Source of the DNA: Oikopleura dioica
Taxonomy: Eukaryota > Chordata > Appendicularia > Copelata > Oikopleuridae
NCBI GenBank assembly: GCA_907165135.1
Contig: OU015566.1
Location: 8,044,157 to 8,108,156, forward strand
Reading direction: 5' to 3'
Length of the DNA: 64,000 nucleotides
Shown: positions 37,114 to 48,128 of the stretch, in pieces
Layout of the letters: each line of letters opens with the position of its first letter
Position numbering within the stretch: the first letter of the stretch is position 1
Translations under genes and position numbers: made by a program
Notes under the pieces: generated by a model
What the model was told of the DNA's origin: nothing
Databases searched by the model: none
What the model saw: only the letters and a program-made list of their open reading frames with translations

Positions 37114-38154
37114 ATGATTTCCAATATTAGAGCAATTCGTGTTGGGTCTGAGATTCGTATTTCTATGCGAGTGAATGCAGCTCGCTTGCTAAACAGAAGA
37201 AACAGAATGCAGCGAGAACGGGAACGACGAGAAGCAGTGAGAATGAACCAGGAAAACATCCGGACAGAGAAGTCCAATGGCACCATTTATCAACCTTTCC
37301 TATGCAATGTCGATCTCAGGAATTGTGATATCTTCCCACAGGTATTATTTTCAAAAAACTTTCTTTTTTCTTACAATATTGTTTAGTTCATTGTTCGTTC
37401 TGACGGAAACATGTACCGATTCAACATCGCCGGTTCCTACAGCGACACGACTTACAAGACCTCCTGCGACGGAATCCGACCTGACGGCGAGAGCTGCCTC
37501 GCTACAATGACAATCGAAATCCCGTCGACTCACGATGTCGAATGGCTCGTCAAGCCCTCCAAAGAAGTTATCGACAAGACTCGATACACAATCAAATGGG
37601 AAGTGAGCGAGCGTCACACATGTGTTCCCGTCGCCATGCCAGAGTTCGAATCGCCTGAATACCGACGAGTTCGCCTTATTGGAAATCCACAACGACTCCG
37701 CGTGCGAGACTACTTCAGCTCTGATTCTTCTGAGGAAACTGATTCAGAATCGGAGACGGAGAGCGACTCCGGACACGGGGACGACGGAACTTCTTCGAGC
37801 CTTGATGCCTTCTTCGAGCGACCGCCCGGCTACACTCGCGATGATCTTCCTGAAGAATTGCGAGGACGAAGATACAACGTCTTCAACATGATGGCGTCTG
37901 ATGGTCTTCGCCGAATCGATCCATCCCCTGATCGTTTGCTGGAGGACCGAGTCATCTCGATCGAAGCTCAAATGCGGGAGCGACAATACGTACAGGAGAC
38001 AGACTCTGAGCCCGAGGAAGAAGAAGTAACAGAAGATGAAATGGAGTACACCGATGAGTCCGATGAAGAAGAACCACTTGACACTGACGATGATGATGAC
38101 AACTCGGTCAACGGCGATGAAAGCGTTCCAATCTACTCGGACCTTTTCAACTAG
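37114..38154 (+). CDS. Unknown protein with basic N-terminus and acidic C-terminus
   Basis: Exons 37114-37341 and 37387-38154 join in frame to 331 residues. I do not recognise a family. The N-terminus is Arg-rich (RLLNRRNRMQRERERREA), the middle (FIVRSDGNMYRFNIAGSY to KWEVSERHTC) looks like a compact beta-rich fold, and the rest is Ser/Glu/Asp-rich with long acidic runs (EPEEEEVTEDEMEYTDES), typical of nuclear or chaperone-type proteins and of CK2 targets. There is no signal peptide or membrane span. AATAAA near 38236 probably ends it. Confidence 0.75.
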
Positions 38155-38438
38155 GAAAATTTTCATGAAAAGCAAACATAGTCAAATTACTGTTCAACTG
38201 CCACTTAAAATTATACTTGCAACATTCGCTAGCAAATAAACTAAAGATAGGAGAATATAAACGCGTTTTCATTGATTCAATTTATTTGAAAAGTTTCGTT
38301 CCATGAATTTTTCAAAGAGTAAAATGCTAGATTTTAGCAGCTAGAATTTGAAAGGAGAATGTACAGAAATTACAGTTTGTGCAGTTTTTATCAAGTTATG
38401 TTATATAGGTTTTTGAATCTGGTTATTCCAGCGTTAAT

Positions 38439-40878
38439 CTATTTTCGGCCATTTTGCTTTCCTTTTGGATTCTTTCTGGCTCCGTTTTTAGGTGGTACGC
38501 CACAGTCGGTTCTTGAGAATCGCATCTCCTTGAACTTTGCGTTCCAGGCGCATCGTGAGATGGGTTTGGTCTTTCGGCCGGGACAGGTTAGCTTGCAGGT
38601 TTTTCCGGGACTTGTGATGTCTAAAAGCAAGTTAAATTTAAGTTTGTATTCGAGTTTTCACCTCCAGAGCATGAATGATCAGCTTTGATATCATCATTGA
38701 AGCATCCCATTGGACACATTCCACCGGGGAAAATGTCCATAGGCCTCACTGGCGTCTTGCTTCCGGCTTTGTACCATTTGCACGGATTTGTGGTTTGCTT
38801 ATCACGGGGTCACAACTCACATTCGAAATGACATCCTCTATTTTTAGCTAATCTAGTTTTTATATCCTGTCTTACGTATTCGATCCTTATATCTTAGTTT
38901 AACTTAGAAGTCTACAAGTTTTTGACCCATTCACGAAGCGAGCATCTCTGCAAGTGAGCTAAATTTGTTCGATCTGGAGCAAGAGCATTGAACGCCAGGA
39001 ATTGAGAACGGCTTTCGTGGGTAATCCTTGCAGCTGAACTTGCACTGGGCTCCGTTGAGAACTGTCTCTCCGAAACGACCCTGGTTTGAAGAAGAGTCTG
39101 ATGGCTTCAGATGACGATTTTTCGCTTGAAGAAAAGTAAAGATTGTGATACTATCAATCGTATTTACCTGTAAACTTGCACATTGAAGCATGAATTCCGA
39201 GTCGATCTAATTCTCCTAGATCGCAGTAGTCTCTTGTGCCAACCCAGCTTCCAGATGAAGAAGGAGACTGTGTCGTTGTTACTTTTCTTGGCGCCTCAGT
39301 GGTCGTCGTTGTTTTTGGCAACGTAACTGCTAACGGCGCGAATGAGTAGAGTGGTCGTTTGGTTGTTGCTACTGGAGGAGGGCTGGTGAGAGTTTCAAGT
39401 CTGCGAGGAATCCAGAACTCGCGGAAGCTGTCGACGAATTTGAAATAATGGAATGCAGTTTTTTGGATGTCTTTCGGATCTTGCTTGTTGACAAGAGCAA
39501 CTTTTCCAGGTGGCCAGGCAGCATCAGACCAGAAGTTCGAGTCCCACCAAGCCATCATCCAATCATTCGATTTTTTCGTTGTGCCTAAATGTCGTTAGAA
39601 TTGTCGTTTATGAACAACTTCTCACCAATGGTGAAGCCCTTAGGACGCGAACTTTCATGACCCAATGTCAGAAGATTGTACGCCTGTCCTCCCTTCATAA
39701 TTGTCAACTCGCTGAGACAGAGAGCATCAGTTGACTCGAATTTTCCTTCGACACTTTTGATGTCTTCAATGTCAAAATCAACTGCTCCGAAGTCGTCTTC
39801 GATCGGTAGACCCTTGTTTTCGATGCCTCTGCTCAGAGTAAAACTCTTTGAGAATCCGTCTCCATTGATTTTGATCTCCAATCTTCCCATCGAATGAGCA
39901 TTGGAAACGAGGCCAGAAAATCCGTCAGGACAGAGTCGTTGGCGAACTCGAAAGTTGGATGATACGTCTGTAAAGATCAAATCTGTCGGTCGCCACTAAA
40001 AATGGTTAGTGAGCTGTCTTGGGTCGGTTTTTACCTCGTTGCTCATGAAGCACTCTCTGGAGATCCAAGTTGGAAAATTGGTCGGATCATGAAGCACGCC
40101 GTAATCGGCTTTGAACTGGCAGAAGGCGGTGTCCTAAAGTCCCAATGAGATTTTGAGCTCTTGCTTCTTGTAGAGATGATACTTGTTTTGCGTCAATCGG
40201 AAACACCTACCTTTGCAATATTTTCCTTGCTCGTTATTCTCCACGATTTGTTCATACTGTAGTACGCAAGGAAAAGCGGCTCGGACTCGTGTTTGTACAC
40301 AGGGTGATCGTCGGTAAAACGAGTTGCGATATTTTTCTGGGTGTACTTTTTGTAGACGCCCATGACGGGAAATTTAACCCTATTAGCGTCAAACTTGCGC
40401 GGCGTGAACGATCCATAAAGTAACACGGAGTCCGGGTAGCTCGATGGCCGAGCTTGGCCCGTAACGGCACCGGTGGTGTGGGCTAAGCCAGATGAGCCGG
40501 AAGTTGAAAGTCTGAAATTAAGGATTTGAAAAAATTTCTTTTTTCTTCGCATTTATTGCTGAAATAAGCCCTTTTAGTATGCTAGTTCATATCATGTCAT
40601 GTCAAGTACAAAAACAAGAGTCAGCTGTTCATGACTCCATGAATTCGAGAGCACGGTCCTCAAAACTGCATGTTCTTGCAGCGAATTTTTACCTTGACAG
40701 AAGAGTTTTAGCCTCTTTGTAATTCATGTCTGGGCATTTTGGAAGGTTAGTTAGCTTTCCATCGACACAGGAAATGTCCATGCCGATTTCTTTCGTCTTT
40801 GCACAAACTGCTCTTCGGCATTTCGCTCCATCAAAGATTTCTTTTCCATTGTCACCGACGAGGGAGAGGCCTTCCGGA
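38439..40878 (-). CDS. Secreted Cys-rich protein with Sushi-like modules (5' exon unresolved)
   Basis: Minus-strand exons from 40878 to the stop at 38439. Sushi/CCP-like Cys patterns recur: CRRAVC...DISCVDGKLTNLPKC at the start, NGAQCKFSCKDYPRKPFSIP with VQCSC, and GKTCKLTCPGRKTKPISRC at the end. Between them is a globular region (YPDSVLLYGSFTPRKF to SSRPKGFTIGEKLF) and a Thr/Pro linker (PKTTTTTEAPRKVTTTQSP). Such layouts occur in tunicate house and matrix proteins, but that role is inferred. The first exon with the signal peptide should lie upstream of 40878 and was not found. The link between the exon ending at 38931 and those from about 38790 to 38439 is likely but not certain, so these could be two genes. 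Confidence 0.55.
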
Positions 40879-43522
40879 CTTTTGGTGTGGTCAGAAATTA
40901 TTCAAATGAACTCATACTCACACGGTTCTTGAATGGGATAATAAAGAAAATCGCAAAAAGAATCTAGCAAGTTTGTGTTGCGGCTAAACTAAAAACTGAC
41001 GTAAGGAGCAAGCTATCGTTTATCGCGCAACAAATTCCTAACAAGGTTAGTCGGTGCTAGAAAAGTAGATATCAAAAATATCCGCTAAAGAAAGGCTTCA
41101 CGCTTTTCTTCGTTTCTGGTGGAAATGGGCGTGAAACGGACAAAGTTCACAGGACAATACGATGATATGTTTAGAAGACGTTAAGTTTCTTCTGCGAGAA
41201 GTTAGCGCGCGCGGTACTGGATTCAAATCGGTTGCCCTTTGGTGAATAAGGGTAACGTTCGTGACACACATTGCATGCATTACTGGTAGGCGGTCTAGCC
41301 GCGCACTGGTTAAGTTTATGCAATTTCAACTTCAAGGCGAGAATTAGAGGATTCTCAAAATCGAGCATTGAAAAAATTTTTCTACAATATTTAACTTCGT
41401 CTTGGAACCGTTTCAAAATCACTATCGTCCTTGAAATTTCACTCCCTAATAAAGAACCAGCTCATTTTACGGTCGCGTAACAAATTAAAATGGCCATTAT
41501 TTCAACAACCCAATTTTAAGCATATGCCTCTAAACTTGTCCCGTCCCTCTGAATTGTCTCGCAATTTTTGGGAAAATTTCACGCCTCCAATCGCCTTTTA
41601 ACGCTTATAGAACGTGTTCTAACCATTTCCTTTTGACTTGGCAGCCGTAGAAGCGCAGATTTCCTTGGTATTTTTGTATGTTACAGTCTTGAGCCAAGCT
41701 CAAACTGTAGAATAGCGGGAGGAGCTTCATCTTTCTCTATTTTATCTTCTGTTCTTTTTTTTTCGGTGGTCTTTTTCAGTCACCGGGAAAAGTCGAATCA
41801 GCGCGGGCCGATTTTTCAGGCCCTAAATATACGGAAAAATATAAGAAAGATCTTTTTTAAGTAAGTAAGGATGACCAGTGGGTTGTCGACGGATCGTTTT
41901 CATGATGGTCGTACTGGCGCCACCTCCTCGGCGCGGCGCGCAACTCGCGCCACGTTATCCAACGCTGGTACCAAAATAATCCAAATCCATTTTATCTGAT
42001 GCCAGGACAGGACAATGAGACAATCAGAATCATCCCAGAGGGGAACCAGGGTTAGCTCACTTTCCAAAAAGACAAGTCAGACTTAGTGAGCGGTTTTAGA
42101 TGCTATCAGTTTCAATTTTCATGTAGATGTCCAAGTCAGGAAAATGCTCTCTAATTTTTTAGATGTGCAGAAAGTACATAACCTGGAAGGATTATTTTCC
42201 GGGGAAAGATTCTAGTAAAGCTTACGCCATGAAAAATTCTTAACGTTTATTTGAACTTTTTCCCCTGTTTTTTTTTCATCGCTGGTAGAGTGGCAATTTT
42301 CGAGCAAGCTGGGCGAGTGATTATTCTAGCTTATACGCTCAACATAACAATTATTCTACCCGCTGACCTTGGGCCTTGCACTAATAAGTTAAATTGGATT
42401 AGATCAACTAAGCAACGTGTAGTGCGCTGGCAAATGGTTAACGAAAGCCTCTTTCGGTGTGCGAATCCCTTTTCATCACAGTCCAAGAAGCGCGCGAAAT
42501 TCTATTTCACCAAAACCAAAATTTGGTAAAGTTTCGTAGTTCGTCTAAAATCGCATATCCGGTCACCAGGGCAAGCCTTAACGGTCTCTTCTTTAGATAC
42601 TTTTACGGTCACTAGAATGGTACACCTATCATCTTCTACGTCGCCTGATGAGATCAATTCTAACATTCCCGATCCCAAAATAAAGATCAAAGAAACTACG
42701 AGAAAGTTTATTTACAGAGAAAAGTTCATCCAGCATCATAAATGGTTGAGGCGACCCTAAAACATTATTGTCAAAACGTCGCGGAATTACATGAATCGTA
42801 TCCAGAAAGTTTGTTCCACCGTAAACATTCGCGCGATTTTACCAAAAACACTCGTGGCTCACCCCAACTGAGTCTTGGTACATCTACGTTTTTCTATTTT
42901 AGAGCTTAGGAGCTTAGGTACTTGGCTTATAGATTTTTAACTATTGGACGGTTAACCTTGAAGGTTATTTTCTACTAGAACGATTAGCGCTAGAGTTCAT
43001 CTCCGAAGAAAAAACTGAACTTTACTTCTCAATAATCCAAAGTGGCGAATTTAAAGTTCAGCGTGTTTTTGACTGAGCCGACAGAAATGGACAAAAAGAA
43101 TTTTGGCCGCGGTGGTGGATCAAGTGGTTAATTAGCCGAGGACCGGTAGACGGCGCTTTCTACACTTATTTAAATCATAGCTTGCTCATTTGTTAGACGG
43201 TTCTGGAAATGGCTAATTGTGGGAATAGCAAGAGCATGTTTTAATTATGTGACGGATCTTGGGCTTTTCTTAGATCTGGATAAAAATCTGCACCAAGTAG
43301 ACTTTCTGAAGGGATGTCCTTAAAACTAAAGTTTACGATCTAAAAGTCCGTTTTCTGCATCTAAAACAGCAAATCGGTAATTGAATTAAGATTTTTTGAG
43401 CTTAACATCTTAACTAAAAAGATCAACCTTTTTCCTTTCCGCGCCAACACCTTTTCTACCGTTTTAAAAAATTGCATGAACTTGTTCTATCTTGTTATTC
43501 TACGTTCGGCAAGATCCCGTTG
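40879..43522. other. Long intergenic stretch
   Basis: No gene I can support. It contains a GC-rich patch at 41910-41960 with GGCGCC and repeated GCGCG, isolated splice-like motifs, and short frames without family features. The upstream exon of the Cys-rich gene may lie in 40880-41100. Confidence 0.35.
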
Positions 43523-44576
43523 CTAAGTAAATCTCCTCTGTCGGCGGAGATTGTAGCTCACCTTCTGCGAAAGACGTTTTTTACAACATGATCTAAGAAT
43601 TTGGGTGACGGCGGCCATCATCGCCACTGAAAAAATGGAATTTCGGAAAGATTAGATTTTGGGGAAAAGTACCAATGGCCATTAAGGAGACCGCAGTAAT
43701 GTTGAAGATGGAGCAGGCGAATGCAAAGTGGTCATTGAGGTAGAATGGCGTTAGAGCTGTTTTTCGACTTTCTGACGTGTCGGCTGTGATGGAATCTGGA
43801 ACGACTATTAAGGGTAGCCGGGCTGTGATCACTTTGCCAGTGATACTTACTTTTCGGACTATCGTAGTAATGCAACTCGCGGAAAAACATTACAGGAACG
43901 ACTTCAGTGGGTTCACAATGATGTTGGATTAAAATAATGGCGGTAACGAAGGATGTGTTGTGGGTACCCTTAATCCTAGCAGACACATCATTGCTGCGAG
44001 CGCGGCGAAAGTTATGTGACACATAATTAAAAGTGGGAAATCGTTGATCATGCTTGAATCTTTGTTTCTGGCGATGAGAGCGGATATCCCTAAAATGGAC
44101 TGAGAGCTAAATCAGACTTAGACTCTACCTGATATGAGCGCTAGCAGACCTCCCCATAAGGCCTGACAAAGAAGATCTGACTTGAAATGACTGAAGGGTA
44201 TTCCTGCCCAATAAAGTCCTTTCTTTTGAGTTTACCAGCTCAATTCTTGAGGTTAATTTAGTTTCACGTTCGATCAAACTAGAACTCTTCCTAATAATGA
44301 TGCTTGGGTGAGAATTACGATCACTGCGAGTATCGTTAGGAGCTAGAAATTTCGTTAGAGACCAGCAGTTTATAATCAAGCGAACTTACCCAAGGAGTGA
44401 GCGAAGATTCAGGCGCAACAAGGCTTGATGAAGTCACGAAAAAATTAATGAAAATGACAAAATCAAGAAACAACAAAGAGTGACCAAAGTTTCCTGATAT
44501 GTGTTTGGACAGAAAACTGTCGCTGGAAAGGTGCTCCGCCAGCTCCACCAAAGCTCACTCCGCCCATTGACGTCAT
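43523..44576 (-). CDS. MS4A-like four-span membrane protein
   Basis: Minus-strand exons build a tetraspan with the MS4A (CD20-like) plan: TM1 HSLLFLDFVIFINFFVTSSSL, TM2 LLTILAVIVILTQASLLGR followed by YWAGIPF...ALWGGLLALISGISALIA (in MS4A the WGG...ISG motif is typical), TM3 FPLLIMCHITFAALAAMMCLL, an extracellular loop with HHCEP, and TM4 FACSIFNITAVSLMAIVAMMAAV, then a basic tail ending at 43523. MS4A proteins act as plasma-membrane channels or receptor partners. The ATG at 44576 opens a Gly-rich frame that differs from the TM1 frame, so the 5' junction is unresolved. One intron donor after CLL is best read as GA. Confidence 0.55.
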
Positions 44577-44992
44577 CGAGACTAAAAAGAACACGATGTT
44601 ATCGTTGGTGTATTTTTTGTTAGTTGCAACATGCAGCTATTTTTTGAAATAAATTCCAAAGTGACAAAGTCCAACCTTATTTTGAACGTCTAAATGGGTG
44701 ACTTTGAAGCTTGAATTTGATATATACAAGACTATTGATCAAATAGTCTTACGAAACAAGGAATATCAATTAGGCATTGTTTTGATCAGCCTGATTCTTG
44801 TAGTGCAAATAGAAAACGTGCATGAATTTGCCTTGATTTACAAAAGTGCATGGCACTAGAAAAAATTGTTTTCGTTCGAAAAAATTTAATTTCGGAATTC
44901 ACTAACTGCCGCTTTTCACCTTGTACTTAGCATAGTTTGACTCGAGAAAAATCCCAGATCGTCTTGTGATGCATAAAGTGTTGTAAAATGCA
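44577..44992. other. Divergent intergenic region
   Basis: 416 nt between the MS4A-like gene (-) and the RING gene (+), starting points back to back. It probably holds both promoters. No clear TATA. Confidence 0.3.
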
Positions 44993-46308
44993 ATGAGGAG
45001 GGCAGAATTTCCGCTGGATCCTATTGATCACGTTATTCGCCGACTGATTGTCCGCGGGAAAGAGAACAAGGTTTTTACTGCTGAACTCGTAATGAATTTC
45101 GCCCAGGTTTGAGACAAAAATTAAGGGTGCGAATGCAATCCTAGGTAATTATAGCTGTTAGCGCAAGAAAAAATGACACTTTATCTTAGATATGCGATCA
45201 CTAAATGTTTGCTTTTTTAGATTTATTCTGACAAAAGCAAATTGTTATTTTTTGATGTGGCCTCCGCATTTCGCGAGAAATTTAAAGCAGAAATAAGATA
45301 TTGCTATATTACAGAGGACATGAAAACCCTTTGCACGTCCGTTTCATTGAATCCTCACTGTGTCATTGACTTCGGTTCTTTCGGAAAGTGCCACTCATGT
45401 GATCAGTAATAGAATCTTTGCCAATAAAAGTACTTTATGTGTCAATTAAGGGCACCTGAGTCGACTGCACTGTCGGAGGGGAAGCGATATTGTAATTCCT
45501 GTTTCAGGAATACTCATAAGAAAGGCCGAGAAGCTACCTTTGTTCTCTCCGATGCAAAATTCAGATGTCCTTCTGGGGATGGAAACAGATGCAATAACCG
45601 ACAACTCTCGTTCCTGGAGTTTTTTGTTGGATCTTGCTGTAAAAATGCTTCTCTATGGAATCAAACCTCAAGTAAGATTCTAACGGCGAATGTGACAACT
45701 TAACCACGAAAATTACCAGTCTATCATCTACTATCTTCTTGCAGATACTTTTAGAGGCTTTTCAGATAAATTTTTAGTTAATTATGGAATATTTCTGATG
45801 GTCCAGAAGGCATACGAAAGTGCCAAAAGAGAGGAATATTCCGCTGAAGCTGAAGTAGATAATTCAGAAAAGATGCTAGAGAAAGCTGAATTAGCCCTTA
45901 AAAATGCAGAAAAAGCGCTCAATGATTCGAAAGAGAGCCTCGATAAAAAGAAACAGTGGACCAAAAAGGTTCATGAAAGGTTTTCATATCTTGTCAGTCA
46001 TATTATAAAAGAAGAAAACGATGAATCAGGTTACTTGCATCTTATTGTTATTTAATTTAATTAAATTATGATTATGACATTCAAAACTGCAATCTTCAGA
46101 CGATAAAAAGGAAGAAGAGGAAAAGCAAGAAAATGATAAAAGCTCTTGCAGAGTCTGTTTTGAAAATTACGACGAAGATCATCCCGAGGCGGCAATTTTT
46201 CCCTGTGGTCATCGAGCATGTTTCAACTGCCTCTCTTCCCTTTCGGAGAAGACATGCCCAACCTGCCGAGCTGAGTTCACTGCCGACAAAATCATGAAAA
46301 TCTATTAG
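44993..46308 (+). CDS. Coiled-coil RING-finger protein with N-terminal Cys cluster
   Basis: Exons: 44993-45103 (MRRAEFPLDPIDH), 45222 onward (IYSDKSKLLFFDVAS to GKCHSCDQ), a piece starting with YFMCQLRAPES, then a coiled coil (VQKAYESAKREEYSAEAEV to KESLDKKKQ), and a last exon with a C3HC4 RING: CRVCFENYDEDH, FPCGHRACFNC, CPTC. CHSCDQ and YCNSC pairs suggest an extra zinc-binding module. The junction after CHSCDQ is doubtful: a stop (TAA) and AATAAA at about 45423 follow directly, so the first part may be a separate short gene. Probably an E3 ubiquitin ligase. Architecture resembles the RING gene nested in RIOK3. Confidence 0.55.
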
Positions 46309-46859
46309 CCTCTGCCTCCCCGTCCAACCAGCCTTTTCTAGTTGACAATGTCTGAGCGATATTTTTAGGGCAATATACCACTGACAGAACCTGTCAACAG
46401 TTTTCTTTCAAAAATCTACAGTAATAAACTAGTTTACAAAAGCTCGAAGCGTTTTCATGCAGTTCAGGTTAGGTCAATTTTACGGAATGAAAATTTATAC
46501 AGTCAATTCGCACATCATGAATTACTTTACTTGTCACCAAATCAGGAAACCTTTACTTACCCATAGAAGCTCTTCTCATACTGCTGAAACTTGTCTGGCG
46601 TGGGAATGAAGAATTGCTTAGAAACTTTTTAATTCAACCACTTCTCATAAAATTTTAGGATTTGAGACCGTATTCATTCTCTTTCAGTTTATATTCTCTA
46701 AAATATTTATTGACTGTTTTCTCGAAAAAATGCGAAAATGACGAGACATCTCATGACGATTGCGCATGACGGGGATCCTCGAGGGATAAAATTATAGCGT
46801 GTTGACGGATCACAGTTAATTAACCCTCTTAGACAATTAACCGTATTTCCTCAGAGAAA
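46309..46859. other. Convergent intergenic region
   Basis: AT-rich, between the RING gene (+) and the Thr-rich gene (-) 3' ends. Nothing recognised. Confidence 0.3.
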
Positions 46860-48128
46860 TTAATGACTAACGATTCGGGGCCTTTCTAACCTGAATGTTC
46901 TGTGCTCTTCCTTGAGTCCCCTTTCATCCTTTTTCTCCCTCCGTAAAACTGGTTCTTCTTCAAAATCTTCATGAATTTCCTCTAGCGTAAGGCCAAGGTC
47001 CTTCATTGTTTCGCGAAAAAGGAACTCTTTGAACTGGAAATAGTGTGACTCAAATCTGCATAAAGAAAACTGTAGCACGGGTCTCAAGATTTATTGCTCG
47101 TGAAAGGATTCGCAGGGATGATAACTACAAGGTAGAAGAAAGCTAAAACTACAAAAACGAGGAAAGGTATAAAGCGAGAGGGATCAATAAAGTTGTACTT
47201 TTGGGAAGAGATTGACATCCGCTTGTTGTCGTGTCCAGAGACTCAGTTGTTGTTTGAATTGGCGCAGCTGTAGCTGGAATCGCTTCTGAGAAGAATATAA
47301 ATGACGGAAAAAAGAATGATACTATCGAAATAGCATGATAACTTACTCGTTGTAGCAGCGGTTTTTGCTGTTGTTATAATCGTGGCTTCAGTTGTTGTCT
47401 TATAAAAGATTTCATAAATCCATAAATAGATGCGTTTGTATTTTTCTTACCGGAATTGTGATTTCATCATTTTCGGTTGCCGCATAGTTTGCCTCAATGG
47501 GCACTACCTGGGTGATTTCCTCACTTCCCTCGGCGACCGCGGGTGTACTCGTCCCGGAAATTCCTAAACACGGGTTCCACAAATGAACGCGATCTTATCT
47601 CTTCTCCAAATCGAGCAAAAATACTAATCAAGGACAAGCTGACTCAGCTTTCCAAAGCGCAACTGATGATGCAATCAATTTTAAATAAACTACCATTTGC
47701 TACAGATGTTGTTGTCTCCGCAGTTGTTGTTACTGTTGTCAGTGTTGTTAGTAATGTCGTTGTTGGATCAGTAGTTGTTGTTAAGAACCCGAAAACGCTA
47801 TTAAACGGGTCGTATGTTTGAGCTAAAGAGTTATTTGTCTCTTGAACGTTGTTAGTTCTCAAGTTGCAGAAATCTGTTAAAGAGATGCTTACCAGTTGTA
47901 ATAATTCGTGTAGTATCAACATTATTTGCCACCGTGGTTTCTAACGTCGCATTTGTCGTGGGATCTTACACGAGTTCAAGGCTTGTTTAGAACAAGTTCT
48001 TATTAACAAGGTCCAGGGTAGACCTTCTAAATAAACTTCTGTAGCAATCTCTTGAACTCTTTAGCTATTCCTGTTTCTACAGGTGTTTGTCCTTGGACAG
48101 CGAGAATGAACACGATGGAAAATTTCAT
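46860..48128 (-). CDS. Thr-rich single-pass membrane protein (mucin-like)
   Basis: The minus strand begins MKFSIVFILAVQGQTPVE, a short signal peptide. Several small exons then encode Thr/Pro-rich stretches (LTTLTTVTTTAETTTS, TTTEATIITTAKTAATTSEA) typical of O-glycosylated stalks. Next is a membrane span (FIPFLVFVVLAFFYLVVIIP) and a charged cytosolic tail (KDLGLTLEEIHEDFEEEP) ending at 46860. This is a mucin-like type I protein with no known ortholog. The exon carrying the span and the tail exon do not join by a plain GT donor; all other junctions are approximate. Confidence 0.5.

Noticed and set aside
42400-42490. tRNA-like strings (GGTTAACG and GTGCGAATCCC)
   Set aside because: No paired acceptor or T stem can be formed; no cloverleaf. 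Similar fragments near 41215-41310 also fail.
42251-42529. 92-codon plus-strand frame
   Set aside because: No family features; starts in AT-rich intergenic sequence without splice signals.
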